NCBI GenBank assembly: GCA_964019165.1
Contig: OZ025281.1
Span: forward strand, 2,093,740 to 2,157,739
Direction: 5' to 3'
Length of the DNA: 64,000 nucleotides
From: Mastigias papua
Taxonomy: Eukaryota > Cnidaria > Scyphozoa > Rhizostomeae > Mastigiidae
In this document: positions 1 through 13,059 of the stretch, in pieces
Position numbering within the stretch: position 1 is the first letter of the stretch
Layout: every line of letters begins with the position of its first letter
The notes under the pieces: generated by a model
Told to the model about the DNA's origin: nothing
Databases searched by the model: none
What the model saw: the letters and a program-made list of their open reading frames with translations, nothing else
Made by a program: the position numbers and the translations under genes

Positions 1-2100
1 GCTTGCAGGGGCACTACCGACGTATAAGTGCACTCCTAAGTGAAAACGCTTGGAAAGTGTTTTCGCAACATACCCAAATAAACTGCTCCTAAATGAACAA
101 ATAAGCTGCCCAAAAGTGAATAAAGATATATCGACAAAGAACCTCGAGACATACTGACAATGTGTCTTTTCATTTAGCATAATAATGGTGATAGAATGAC
201 ATTGAAAACCGCTTAAGAAAGTTTTTAACGCTTCTCTATGTTAGCTAATCTCTTGTCTTCTTATTCTTCCGTCCTGTTCACGAAATTAGCTTTACCAATG
301 TTCTTTTCCACTCGCTTCGTTCATGGTCCTCCTAAGTTAGGCCATAAATTGCTTTGTTTATTGACTACAGATCATTGCTTATTTGTCTAATCCACGTATG
401 TTTTCGTCATCTTCTGTAACTTTCAGCTGCGCTCAGATATTCTTTGAAGGCAGATTTTGCTGGTACTCTGTTTGACTAACCTTAACATGTGTCCAAGCCA
501 GTTTAGCAAATTAACAACAAGAAAACAATGCAAAAGAATGAGAACAAAAATAGCCAGGCTGCAAAGACAACTCCGGTACATAAGGGCCACCGCTACGTGT
601 TTAGATGCCAAAGTTGTTTTGTTATCATTAAGTTACGGCTAGACGCTACCAAAATTTCATGCAATAACGTCTAGCAAAGTTGGATACTGTTTTCTTGCAG
701 CTTTATCCACCATGCTGGGGCCTGTTGGACATAGCTCCATGATGTTGAATGAAGTTAGATTTCAATAAAAAAAGGTTGGAAGCAAGGGACTGATGCCTCC
801 GTTGTTTTAGGTGATATTGGATGGTGTTGCAAGCGTTTAGCCAAGTCCCACAACAAAATCAGGCTGAGGCACGCGCAATCGCAACGAAGTGCCGCAGTTG
901 CTTTCGTGTCACGTTCACAATGCAGGACGAACATACCTCTGTGCTGACATGCCAGTCGTGGATTGAATTTTTAGTCGCGATTAGCCTACCATCGGCCAGG
1001 ATGTCAGCCAACAATGTTGAAGATTGATGGACGAAATCTTGGGGGCGGTTAGCTACCCATATTCAATATATTACCCATGGTTCGGCGTTGTAGGATGAAA
1101 TATTGGGAGTGTTTAGCCGCAGCCTTGGAGGAAGAGAATCATCATTCGCATAACGTTTACAGTTCCCTCGAAACAGCAATCAAATCGACAGATACTAGCG
1201 GCTTACAGCATGCGTATTAATTATGAAAATGTTGTGCAAAGCTGAGATGAAGCATTTATAATAATATTATGCCTAGAATAAAATCTTCTAAGCCCTTTAA
1301 GCAGATACATATTAATGGGACAGTGCTCGAGATATTTTAATAGACCCAAAGTTATAGATATAGCATGCCAAATTGGTTGTAAATGTATTAAAGATATGAA
1401 ATAGGCACAAACACAACTTTAAGGCCAAGCTCAGTATCAAACAGAGAGTTTGAGACTAGAAATGTCAACAAGACTGAAAGAAAATGATGAACTAGAGACA
1501 GATAAATCACGTCAGAATCGAGTGAGCTAAAACATCTGGGCGGGAGAAATGATAAAATTTCGTCTTTACGAGTCTCTCTTTCGCTGTGACACCAACTCAA
1601 GTATATACTCCCAATAAACTCACCAGAGATTGGCTGAGAGAATTGAAAAACTGTGACATGTCCAAGGAAAGCGCAAGCCAATCTTTACAGCCGCAGAAGA
1701 TCGCAATTAGTAACTAGACTATTACGCTTAAATGAATAATATAGACCACTAAACTTTTATAGATATAAAATATAATAGATATTCAGATATATACAATGAT
1801 CCTTCATATAATCGGATCATACATATAGTTTCGTTCGGTGAGACTAGACATCGTTGAGACTCTGTTTTATAACATACTGCAGCTGCAACAGAAATTTCCG
1901 AGTGATTTTATGACTATTTTATACAGATTACCACGTCAGTGGTTTGATCATAGTTTCTGATCGCACGTCGGCGTTGCGACATACTAGTAAATTGGAGAGC
2001 TCGAGAGTTCAGCTAGCTAAAGCGGGCTGTTTAGCTTCGTCGGATTGATGCATCTCTCTATTCCATACATTTTGCAACCATCATGGTTGCCACAGAAAAT
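1..2100. other. No recognisable gene
   Basis: AT-rich sequence with only short random frames; no conserved motif, RNA or clear repeat was seen. Confidence 0.6.
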
Positions 2101-2104
2101 GAAC

Positions 2105-2450
2105 AGCAAAATTCCCTGCCTTTCCCTGCCTTTTCCCTGACTTTTCTATAACCAAAGGGGACGTGTCAGCGACCACAGATTGGAAGGACTTTAGCGGGGT
2201 ACACGCATTAATAGCCAAGACTTTTGTGGCCACACCCATTTTACTGGAAGGACGTTGACTATCCTACGATCTCAGGGCAATGATGAGCAATAAAAGACAT
2301 GGCGAGAGTTTGATAATGACAAACTCTAACCCAAAAATAATTTTCCTTGACTTTTCCCTGGCTTATATATTTTTCCAACATTTTTCCCTGACTTTTTCAG
2401 GTTTTCACTGACTTTCTTAAAAACTGGTCAATTTTCCAGGTTTGTTCTGG
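2105..2450. repeat. Dispersed repeat rich in TTTTCCCTGAC
   Basis: TTTCCCTGCCTTTTCCCTGA occurs at the start, CTTGACTTTTCCCTGGC and TTTTTCCCTGACTTTTTCAG near the end, flanking a unique centre. This arrangement is common in non-autonomous hAT-like repeats. No exact ends are assigned. Confidence 0.4.
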
Positions 2451-3920
2451 AATGCAATCCTGATCATGTTAAGTTGCCTATTTCATGAAATATATCTGTA
2501 CACGGGGCTTGCATTGTAAAGTGAGACTAATTAAGGTAGACCGGGCTGAAAATATCACCAGAAGATTATCGGCCAGGTTTGCTGAGATCCACCATAAAAA
2601 AGTGTGATCTTGGCAAGCAGGCCTAAATTACTTTCACATGAAAGCAAGCCAATCCTATAAGAATTTATCAAGAAGCTATGGTATGTGTAAAGCAAAAACG
2701 TCACGCTCGATTTAGTGAAATAATTCCATACCGTATACCCCTAATTGTATCCAGCCCGGCCCGGATGGATTTACCGAGATGAAAAACTTTATACCGCATA
2801 TGTACCTAAATGTATCCACTACCCACTGATCAGTGCTACTACCCAAAACGCCTCCTATCAAGCCTGTCATAAATTAATTCTTATAAAGTACATCGATATA
2901 TTTCGCTATTTTGAATGCAATGCGGCAGGTGCATGGAAAGCAATCAGTCAAACGCTACACTGATGAGTATTCTGTTGAATAATTCAACATATGTCTTATA
3001 GCTGCAAAAGGAATTGCATGCCAGTTTCGGTGTCCGTTGCGTGAATCTACATTGCTTTAATTACGCCTAACACACACACATAACTTGATGAGTATATTTG
3101 ACAAGCAATATACAATATATCACACTTATTCTGGCATAATTTCACGCCGGTTGACTTCTATGGCTAGCAATAAAGTGTGTTGACAAAAGATTACATTGGG
3201 TCCTTTTGGTTTGATAATATTGCGAGAGTGGCAGGTGGTATGTGCAGTAGACCTATACAGAACTGACAAAAAGAGCCTTATGAATCTCCTTATGTAGATA
3301 TACAGAACAACATCAACCTGTACTATTTAACTAGAGAGTGTTCGTCATTCAGCTACCGTACTAGGTCAAACATTGTTCTGGCCGACTCTAAGTTCAAGTG
3401 AACAAACACAAGGGTACACAATATTGCTGTACCATATTCTGCAAAAACAGCATTCATTAACACATACCTGTGTTCATTAGCTATGATATAATTTCCTGCC
3501 TGGCTCCGTTTATGAATGCAAACATATATAAAGCGAATGGCGAAAATTAAGTTCATCAACAAGTCTAAACAAGATCACCCAGAATATCAAACCCAAGGGA
3601 ACTGTTGCCACTTCTTGCTAAGTCTTATTCGAGACCTTGAGGGAATTCTAGCATCAATTCCCACTATTCTCGCATCCCATATGACTGCAATTTAGTTTCT
3701 AAAATTCAGAAAAGTGCTGAGAGTTCTACTTACGAAATTCCGTTTTTTAATCAAAACAAAATTCCCCCTTACTATATGATTTTGTTTATGTATCGAATAA
3801 TGTCAGTCAACAACAGATAGTGTGTCACTAGACCCAATTCAAATTTCATGCATTCTGCTTACTCGTCTTGCATTCAGACAGGTGTGATAGCCAAATGTCC
3901 ACTCTCCTGCAGTAATATTG

Positions 3921-4480
3921 TTATACATTTGTGGCGAAAGTACTTGGAAACACAAAACATTTGAATAACCTGACTTTTGCCCGACACCATAGAGGAATCG
4001 AGATCAACGCAAAACAGATCAGAGCATAGGAAAGCGGAATCACTGCTCCCAGACAGCCAAGAAAGAAACTTTGAGAGCTGCTAACAGTAGAAATCAAGGA
4101 CTCAAAATATTTTGCAATGATTTCAAAGTTAATAGTGACGACATTATGTGGGTAACTCAAAGAGGCCTTTGACACTCTAAAACATTTGGCGTTGAACTTC
4201 CAAAACACTTTTGTCATCATGAGCTGGCAAATTTTCCTACAATTTTTCAAAGCTACTAAGTAAAGCCTGGTTTCGACAAGATCTTACGAGTCAGGATGTC
4301 CATTCTTCCATCTTCCATAGTAAAGATGTTAGCAAAGTGTTCCCATTCATCTGGGGCGAGAAGTAAATTGTGCAATATCTTTGTCTTCATGGAGGAAACA
4401 TCGTTATGTCCAGATTCCGACCTGACATTTCTAGTATGCTCTACCTACCATCAAAACATTGCGCAGATAATACTCTCTAT
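3921..4480 (-). other. Candidate decayed coding region
   Basis: Minus strand, first frame (about 4440-4280) reads LLLAPDEWEHFANIFTMEDG, which looks protein-like. A second frame takes over at about 4275 and contains a hydrophobic stretch SFFLGCLGAVIPLSYALICF before a stop at 3921. Two frames in series suggest a frameshift or a false join. Not recognised. Confidence 0.2.
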
Positions 4481-5644
4481 TTTCCGAGCCTCGACTGCCT
4501 ATATTCTAAGCTTTGCATAGCCCTCCTTCCATACAGTTCTTTTTTCGAAGAAAATTTAGAAATTTTACTGGTTTATTTTCATATAGTATCTTGCAGTTTT
4601 GTACATGATTCTTGTAATTTTTCTTTTTGTCGTAATTGTGTTATATCTATATCTTCAAATAAGGGGTAGCAGCACACTTTTTGCATTAAAAATCAATGCA
4701 TGCAAGCGATTCTGGATGAAGTATTCTGACAACAAATCCAAACAAAATAGAGACAAAAGCCCCGCGAAATGACTTACTATGATTGGCTTAGCACGACAGT
4801 GTGATCACTTTTAACAATAGTGGATCTACGATATCATCGAACTGTGTTCCCATTACAGTTTTCTTTGATGAGAAGAGTTGAACTCACACCAACAGTCCCA
4901 ACCCTTGCAATTTAAAGCCAGTGGAATCGCAATAATCACAAGGAATTGCCCCCATTAAAGTCGGAAGATCAACGCAGGCTGTAGCAAACCGTTGCACACT
5001 GTGGCCGTAACTCTTACGATCTTACGGGAACCAAGCTTAAACGTGTAAGCGAAGATAAAATGCAGGTTACCTGCCTCTGCGGTGCATCAAGTGATTTCAA
5101 AAGTTGCGCATATCCAGCTGGGCCTAAAAATGCATTACAAAATTGATCAATGGATATTCAAACGTTCAACAAACAACTATAGTAAAGTAATGTGATTGAT
5201 GGTCCTGCTGTGGCTGTGTGATACTCCTACCAGACAAACCGGATGCTACGATGCCACAAGAAGTGGACAAAGGGAGCAGCTGCTCCTGTCATGCTTTTCT
5301 AAAGGGAGAGAAGGGATAAGAAATGCAACGCTCAGTCTCTGTTCCCTTTCCGACCAATACAGAAGACATAACGGCAAAGTTTCTAGCAAAACAAAAGCTC
5401 AAACAATCAAAATCTATGTTCCAACTAATTTTTCTCTTGTAGAAACATTACAGTCGTTTGGGTTACGCTTCAAGATGTAAGCAAAAGTTGGAATGCTGGG
5501 AATTAATTCATATACGCACCATATTGCATGTTTATGACAATTTTACAACAAAAGTAACTTAATTGAAGTTCTTTTACTAATTTCATAAATACGATCATAC
5601 CTTTCTCTTAGATTAGGTATTACAGAGACAACTAGCCTCAAACT

Positions 5645-6015
5645 ATTGCACACGATTTCACGTCAAGCACAAAAATATTGCACATAGCGTCTCGTAATCC
5701 ATAAAACTGTTACACATAATTGCTCGTAAAGCATAAAAGTATCAATCACAACTATTCATAAAGCATAAAAATGTTGCGCGCAATTGCTCGCAAGGCATAA
5801 CAATATTAAACACAACTATTCGTAAAGCATAAAAACATAGCACATATTTGCTTTTAAAGCATAAAAGTATCAATCACATATTTGCTTTTAAAGCATAAAA
5901 GTATCAATCACAACTATTCGTAAAGCATAAAAATGTTGCGCGCAATTGCTCGCAAGGCATAACAGTATTAAACACAACTATTCGTTTCGTAAAGTATAAA
6001 AATACTGCGCATAAT
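5645..6015. repeat. Minisatellite of about 30-bp units
   Basis: Repeats of the form ATTGCTCGTAAAGCATAAAA and AACTATTCGTAAAGCATAAA alternate for about 370 bp. A 60-bp higher-order unit including ATGTTGCGCGCAATTGCTCG is repeated near 5770 and 5930. Confidence 0.85.
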
Positions 6016-6230
6016 TGGCCTTTCAAAACTACCGGCTCATTGCAAGATTTCCAGAGTAGCAGAGGGGCAAGTTAGAGCAGTGTATCCTAGTAGTAAATTA
6101 ATTTCGGTTGATAGTCAATGGGTAAAGAATAGCCCGATATTAGGATGAAGTGCCTAAAGACAAAAAACATGCAGGGGATCGCTCCTTAAGAGGCTAAGTA
6201 CTCCATGTATTTGTTTTGATCAGAGTGCTA

Positions 6231-6508
6231 CAATGCCTGCCAAAAGTCTTGGAACACTTGCTATGATTTACGCTATAGATGAGCTATAGCATCCCCTCCC
6301 CCGTTCAACAATATTGTATGAAGCAAATATGGGCAACTCGAAGGCAAAAAGTGATGCGTGTTTTTAAAGCTACTGGTCTCCGCTATCGAATCACAATTTG
6401 TTTCAGGGGGGGAGGGGATCTACATTTTAAGTGGTGTCAAGGAGAAGCGGCAGGAGTCGGAAATCAGTACAATTGAGTGGGTGTTCCAACTACTTTTGGC
6501 AGACATTG
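6231..6508. mobile_element. Tc1/mariner-type MITE, family T, copy 1
   Basis: 278 bp between TA dinucleotides. Inverted ends CAATGCCTGCCAAAAGTCTT and CAATGTCTGCCAAAAGTAGT (reverse complement) resemble Tc1-type ends. Confidence 0.7.
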
Positions 6509-6510
6509 TA

Positions 6511-8425
6511 GATAATTACTCCAATTGAAGGCAATTTTAAATCCTAAATGCGCAATATTAAGATGGCGGCTCTTTCTGTCGATTGTTGTTTTTGTTTCAC
6601 TTGGCGATGTATGGTAGTTTTGCAAGTTTTGTCCGATGTTTGATTTTACAAAGCCAAGCTAGTAAACTACGTTGACAAAGTGTGAAATTGTGCATCGGAG
6701 AGATTTCAATAACAATCGTATACAACATGATCAAGGAAAAAAGAGTGGCCTTGAATCCAAGCTTAAAATATTCATGAGCTGCTTTACAATACAAACAAAG
6801 AAAGTTTTCGACGTTCTGAAACACAAGGATAAACAATTCTAGAAAGCACGGAAAGCGTCGAGGCATCTATCAGATAGCCAAGAGAATCTACTAGTTCGCA
6901 TCGCAGTTAATCGAATTGATAATCAGAGCTTCCTGTGGACAACTGAAGAGATATAAAACTATGACGTAATATCCAGAGCGGTGAGTGAACAACGAGTATT
7001 GAAGTCTAGTGGAATTAAGAATAAACGGGAATTTTATGCAGATGACTTTTTAAGGGTTATATTTTTAAGTTCTCTAGGAAGTTTCTGGTGGTTGAAGACC
7101 TATGTTAAAATGGAACTGTGACGTCCAGATTTATTGGTTATGCATGCCAGTAAAGAACAGGATACCTACAGCCAAGGATGCTCTCCTAGGTGAATGTGAA
7201 AGGTAGTCCAACGCCCTCTCCCATTCTAATACGAAAATAGGGAGAGATATCCAAGCTATATCACAATCAATATTGTTAAGCTCTTACCCTGGAAAACTAA
7301 GATTAACAATATCCTTGACAACCTTAATTATGTACCCGAAGGTCTTCATGAAATACAGACTAAATATTTTGGAAGATTGAGTGTGTATGCTGTACTTTCA
7401 ACCACAATAAACCAAGATTTTAAAGCAGTGATTTGTCATGTTGTATATCCTTCGAGTTACGAGCTTAGCAAATGAATTACTAGATTTAACTGATTATCAA
7501 GGAAACGTGTAGAAGTTGAGCCTGCTAAATGCAAAAGGTGTAACAAAACCGTCTTATTGTTTCTTTCTGTCGTTGCTCTGATTCAGAGTCGTGCAGAATT
7601 AGTCTGGCGCCTTGTTTCAGAAATGCAAAACGAAGTCTTATAAGTAAAATACTCATTAGGGTCAGACTGAATGATGCCTTGCTACTCAGTCTAAAGAATA
7701 GCTTATGTTAACCAAAAGTACACAAATTAAACTGAAAGACTAGGTTAGCATAATCGTATATGTATAAAAGTAGTGGATGCTTGTGAGGGAAAATCAAGAG
7801 GATTTCAGCAACATACAACGCTATATTACACAAATCGACAAGATAACATACTTATCCTTTATGATCAGAAAAGTGTCAGAATTTAATTGTTCACCTGTCG
7901 CAGCATATTCTATTGGAACATCTTACCGCATCGAATAATTCATAAATCTACTTATCAAGATTTCAACGCATAGTATTATTGGTGCCGACCAGTTTAACTG
8001 TTTCCATGTTCCAACGGAGAGGAAAACAATTGAGTCTACAATTTATTTTCATGCCGCAACTCTGAGGGACGCAATTTAGTTTTTAGTTATTTCCCATGCT
8101 TCAACACTGGAAAGTAATTGATTTCGCTGTGAGGAAGACAATTGACTTTACCTATGTTCAGGCCCCAGGTGAGAGGGAAGCAGAAAAGTTCTTTATTAGG
8201 ATACTTCATCCTAAAGTCCCCGTCCTGTTCTTTGTAGTCAACTTAAGCTGCAAGACAAATACATTTGAATCCAGTATTCTACAATACGCAACCACGCACA
8301 GGAGATATCATGAAACTGTATATAGAGTCGAAAGAAGTCTGTGATACTATTGTAATACGTGTGATATCTCTGCTAAGCAATCATCTTTGGAGTAGGGGTC
8401 TCAAAGCACGCAGCCTACGAGCTAT
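6511..8425. other. No recognisable feature
   Basis: No coding or repeat signal beyond short random frames. Confidence 0.55.
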
Positions 8426-8429
8426 CTGC

Positions 8430-8765
8430 GGTCCCCATGGGGCCGTACAGAAAGTACGTACGCTTTGAGGGTCGGTTGGTGGGTAAAGACAAAGGCGTAT
8501 TCACGCGCACAGGTTAGGTGGGTTGGTAAAGCTCAAAGCGTACGTACGATCCAATCACTTCAAAAAAAGAGAACTTGATGCATGTTTTCCTGAATCTGTG
8601 AAAAATTGCCTCAAAAAATGGACAATATTTTCCAAGAAATATCAAACAAACCTTCGTACGTTCGTGGTGGGTGGATGGGTTTATTACAAAACGTACTCGC
8701 GCCTAAGGTGGGTTGGTTGGTCATAAATATGATTTTGAGCGTACGTACTTTATGGATGACCTCAA
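8430..8765. repeat. MITE with CGTACGTAC-type ends, copy 1
   Basis: Left end includes CAGAAAGTACGTACGCTTTG; right end GATTTTGAGCGTACGTACTT is its inverted counterpart. Internal AAGAAATATCAA and GGTGGGTGGATGGGTT recur at 11.2 kb. Confidence 0.5.
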
Positions 8766-9374
8766 TTTTGAAATTTTATGGCCCACAGGACAATATAACA
8801 AGTAAATATTAATGCGGCCAGCGTACTCTGTTTCAGTGGCATCCTGTTACTATGGATTTGCCCATGTGGCATCGCATAGCCACAGTAGAGTTTCTACATC
8901 TATCTCATATTTGGGAATATCTGACTTACAGTTGGATGAAGTCAAAGTTGATAGTTTGAATAGGCCTGAGGCCTCTCTTCAACAACTCAAATTTTGCATG
9001 GGTGAGAGACATAAGTCACTGATTATGTGGAGTGGTTGCTTACCTGCTCTCCCCGGTTGCTTGTTGTTTCCCCGACGGACCTTAATTACTTTATACTTTC
9101 ATTGCACAAGTTAGCCTGTTGTAAGTGCCTCTCATAGTGGGAACACGATGGCCTTGAATCTTCTTCCACTGTGAGGGGCACAATCAAAAGTAGATAAATT
9201 CTATTTTAATCTTGACTCTATAAAAAATTTGTTTGAATTTGGTATCATATTAATTTAATAATGTTAGATATTTTAGTGAATAAGTTTGTGGAACAATTAG
9301 TGCGTTCCTTCCTCATCCAGACTCTGCCCCGTGCACCCCTAAAGGAATCCGAATATGAGACCCCTGCTCTAGAG

Positions 9375-9550
9375 CAGGAATTCCCAACCAGGAGTGCCCG
9401 TATCCCCTGGGGGTGCGAGACATCATTCCAAGGAATGCAAGAAGTTTCCATCTTAAGGACAGGAACTTGGCTTATTTATTGCACTCCATCAGCCGTGAGC
9501 AAAATATCCTTTGTAAGGGGTGCGGGAGTAAAGAAGGTGGGGAACCACTG
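9375..9550. mobile_element. hAT-like MITE
   Basis: Ends CAGGAATTCCCAACC and GGTGGGGAACCACTG form imperfect inverted repeats of the CAGTGGTTCCCAACC type; internal GGGGTGCG words match the element at 54864. No clear target duplication is visible. Confidence 0.55.
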
Positions 9551-9984
9551 GTTATACAATATCAGTTATTTATACAGTCAAGAACTTCACTGATTGTGTC
9601 TTACAAGCGTAATTTAGTGCATAGCAACAAACCAGAAAATCCAAGATGAAAGACTGGCTGAAAAGTCTTTTAAAAGCTTAGAAGTAGATCGATTAATACG
9701 GAAGGAATCTAAAAGTATATCTGATGGATAAGGACGAGAAGAGAAGCTATTTGTAATCCCCTTTTAGCTAAGAACGAATGAGAAAGATTTATCCTGATTC
9801 ATAGCAAGTGAAAGCGAGAATTAGAGTGCGATAATCCGATGTTGATCTATTTAGAAGCGGATGGTAATGACATACTTAAGAGTGGCAAGTGCAGGCCGAA
9901 GCTGTGAGAGAGTGGACAGGGGTGTTTGTCATTAAATAAGAAACGTAATTGCTTTATTGGCATGATTTGCACGTGATTAAATCA

Positions 9985-10570
9985 CCATGGATACCAGGGA
10001 TTGAAATTGATAAATAAAGGAAGATAAGAAACAAGGAAAAAAGGAAGAAAGGAAGAAGGGAGAAAGGTAGAGAGGAAGAAGGAAAGAAAGGAAGAGGGTA
10101 AGAAAAAAGTCAAGAAAATAAACAAATTAAGAAAACAACAAAGAAATAAAGAAGGGAAATAATATGAAGAAGAGAAAAGGAGGATAATGGAAGAAGGAAG
10201 AGAGAAAGAAGGTAATAAAGGAAGAAGGTAGGGGAGGGAGAAGGTGAGAAAGGCAGAAGGTAAAAAGGAGACAGTAAATAATGAAAAAGAGAAGCAAAGA
10301 AGAAGAATAGCAAAAGAGGATAATAGAAGAAGAAAGAGGGGAAGAAAGGAAGAAGAAGAGACAAGGAGGATAATAGAAGAAAGGAAGAAGGGAAGTAGAG
10401 AAGAAGAAGACAAAATGAGGAGAATAGGAGAAAGGAAGAAGGGAATAAAAGGAGAAGAAGAGGAGCAGGGAAACAAAAGAAACGGAAGAAATAAGAAAGT
10501 AAACAGAAGGGAAGACGAAATGAAAGGAAGACGAGATACAGAAAAGAGAAAAGAAAGAGAGAATTCATTA
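9985..10570. repeat. Long purine tract (GGAA/GAAGAA)n
   Basis: About 580 bp almost free of C and T on the plus strand, built from AGGAAGAAGG and AAGAAGAAG words. Long open frames here are composition artefacts. A weaker purine-rich stretch continues at 10740-10975. Confidence 0.9.
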
Positions 10571-11004
10571 GCGCTCCCTTGCACGTCCTTTCATGTCACG
10601 TGACTTTACATCCCCATTATTTTCCTACCCTATATATACCTTTTGAATACTTCCCTTACTACCTTAGGATGACTCAAGCATGAGTGGAACCAGACTTGTG
10701 TCTAATTAACGTTTAGAGAAGAAATAATCTCTCGTCGACCTGGCCTTGAAAAGAAGGAATAGAGAAAAGAAGGAAAGGATGGATATGAAAAAAGCGCATA
10801 AAAGAATAGAAGACCCAGGGCATAGGGAAATAAGGAAAGTATTGTAGAAAGGAGCTTTACAGGAAAATAGTAGGATGGAAGAAAGAAAGGTGCGGCACGA
10901 CAGGGCATTATAGAAATAAAAGCAATGATTGGAAAGGAAGGGGTGGAAGAAAAAGACAGCATAAGAGAGGATAAAGTAGAGAAAGTTACTTATGTAAAAG
11001 CGTA

Positions 11005-11350
11005 CTCACTTGTAGAGGGTAGACGGGTTGGTAAAGGCTAAAGTGTACCTACGATGATGTGCTCTACTAATAGGCCTATCCACCGTTCAAGCTGAGGGAA
11101 AATGCGGACAAACTGGTATTGTAAAATGAAAAAATAGCGACAATTACTTCTGAACAAAATGAGAGCTTAATACATGTTTTGCATGTTGCTAAAACTGGGC
11201 AAATTTATTCAAGAAATATCAATGAAAACTTCACACACATACACGCTGGGTGTGGTTCGAGTGGGAAGTGTACTCGCGAGTGGAGAGTGGATGGGTTCGT
11301 CAAAATGTGAAGATTCTGGGCGTATGTACGTTGTGGAGGTCCGCAATGAT
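11005..11350. repeat. MITE with CGTACGTAC-type ends, copy 2 (diverged)
   Basis: GACGGGTTGGTAAAGGCTAA, ATTCAAGAAATATCAATGAA and GTGTACTCGCG/GGCGTATGTACGTTGTGGA match the order of words in copy 1. Confidence 0.45.
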
Positions 11351-11387
11351 GCAGGCAATCCACATTTTGCAATATAATTCGAATCAT

Positions 11388-11443
11388 GGTTGGATGCTGG
11401 ATGCTGGATGCTGGGTGCTGGATGCTGGATGCTGGATGCTGGA
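11388..11443. repeat. Tandem 7-bp repeat GCTGGAT
   Basis: About eight consecutive GCTGGAT or GCTGGGT units. Confidence 0.9.
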
Positions 11444-12294
11444 TCCCTACGCACCCATCAGCGACGGTAGTTCTGCTACCCCAATCTAATGGTCCAGGAT
11501 ACGTACCCTTTCTCATCGGAGCTAGGAGCATCCATAAAGCGTGTACGTCCTAAACCTCCGCACTTTTGGTTGGCCCACTGTTGCGCTAATGGGCCCTGTA
11601 TTGTTAAAAACTTTTGCGGAGATCGTCTTAAAGCTTGTTGGAAAGTGCAATATGATCAACAACTTGACTATGAGTAGCATGGTAACCAACTTAGTAAAAA
11701 CTAAAAAAAGCTTGGCTTTCCGTTCTGGACTTCATTTTTCAAATTTTATTTTCAAACTTTGTTAGTCATGTTCATCTCCCAGTAAAAGAGAGGCTGACTG
11801 ACAGAGGGCCAAGCATTTACAAAAAGTATAAAATAAACTATGAATGATAATTAAAGGATAAAACAAAAACATAAAAGAAATAAAACTTAAGAGAACTTAT
11901 TCACAAAATACGATAGAAATGCCTGTACTTAATAATAAACGCAGGATTTCATCAGCTCCTTCGAATTTCTTAAATAAGGATTGTCTTTTTGCCTCAAAGT
12001 TGCCTTTTCTACTATTATCCATAATGGTTCTCATACCAAGACCCTCTTAATTTCTTCAGCAGACACCTCAGACAATTTCTTATTTGGACTGACAGCCAAA
12101 TTAGATCAATTCAACGATACCCCAATCATAGGAATGAGTTTGTTTAGAGTCAGTAGTCAACTCGGTGGATCAGAACTAATCTGGTTTCTCGAGCCTTGAT
12201 AACTACGTAAATAGGAAATGATTATACAGCTCACAAACTACATGCCCTTTGGTCTCTTATAAATGGGGGTGTTTATTAATTTTTGGAATTATCC

Positions 12295-12490
12295 CAGTTC
12301 CCTGGAAGCACAACCGCCAAATATTGGAGAGCCCTGTCAGGTCTATTTTCTCCCAACCTAATTGACCAATTATCATGCAAAATGGGCCTAGTCCTAGCAT
12401 ATGTAGTCAGAATTCTGCATGATGATTGGTTAATAAGGTTGCGAGAAAACAGATCTGACAGGGTTTTCAAACATTTGGTGCCCATGTTCT
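12295..12490. repeat. Fold-back repeat, family F copy 1
   Basis: Left arm GAGCCCTGTCAGGTCTATTT with CTCCCAACCTAATTGACCAA pairs with right arm TTGGTTAATAAGGTTGCGAG and AAATAGACCTGACAGGGTTT-like sequence in reverse complement. The arm recurs at 54625-54710. Confidence 0.6.
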
Positions 12491-12629
12491 CCAAGGAGCT
12501 TATTAAAACCTCCCGCTTAATAATTTTTAAACCAGTGCATGAAAGACAACGAAAATGATTCATATAGAGCCATTTTCAGGGTTTATTTCATGACGACTTA
12601 CAGGCTTATGCTAAAATCTCTCAATCTGG

Positions 12630-12815
12630 TATCTGCATTCTGTTAGCACTATTTCTGTTTTATTCTCATTTTAAAACTAATCAGACATTTTGTCAGAATT
12701 TTCCAATCCCCGTTTATTTCAATCTCCCCGTTCAATAATTTTTAAAATTTTGCACAACCCCCTCCCCAGTTTATGCCAGCTTCCTTGTTTGTTAGAGATC
12801 AAAGAGTGTACTAAA
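12630..12815. repeat. Dispersed repeat G, copy 1
   Basis: TATCTGCATTCTGTTAGCAC, TATTTCTGTTTTATTCTCAT and TTGTTTGTTAGAGATCAAAG match 32740-32920 in the same order. Confidence 0.5.
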
Positions 12816-13059
12816 AGGCCTCCTAGGAGGACCAGAGCATCCAACAGGTCATCATTATTCAAACTTTACGCACTAGCTTAAGAGGATTTATATCTGTGTT
12901 ATCAAAATCGTCCTAATTGATAGCACAGCTGCGCGATCTAGCTTCTTTTTGGTAGAAACAGCAGCTACATTAACATTCGATGGCATGTCATCTTGGTGTG
13001 GAATGCTATACAAGTATATATACTAACAAACAAATGCCATTTCAATATAAAATGTAGTG

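Noticed and set aside
5645..6015. CRISPR-like array
   Set aside because: The units are adjacent degenerate repeats with no unique spacers, and the host is an animal.
9245..9649. Overlapping frames of 68-110 codons
   Set aside because: They cross an hAT-like MITE and appear on both strands, so they are chance frames.
9982..10584. Long open frames on both strands (up to 200 codons)
   Set aside because: They lie in a purine tract; the translations are S/F/L/P or K/E/R runs without domain structure.
11944..11960. CTGATGA on the minus strand as another hammerhead
   Set aside because: No GAAA and no pairing stems at the right spacing. Other CTGATGA or CTGACGA words at 14432, 42480 and 50614 fail in the same way.
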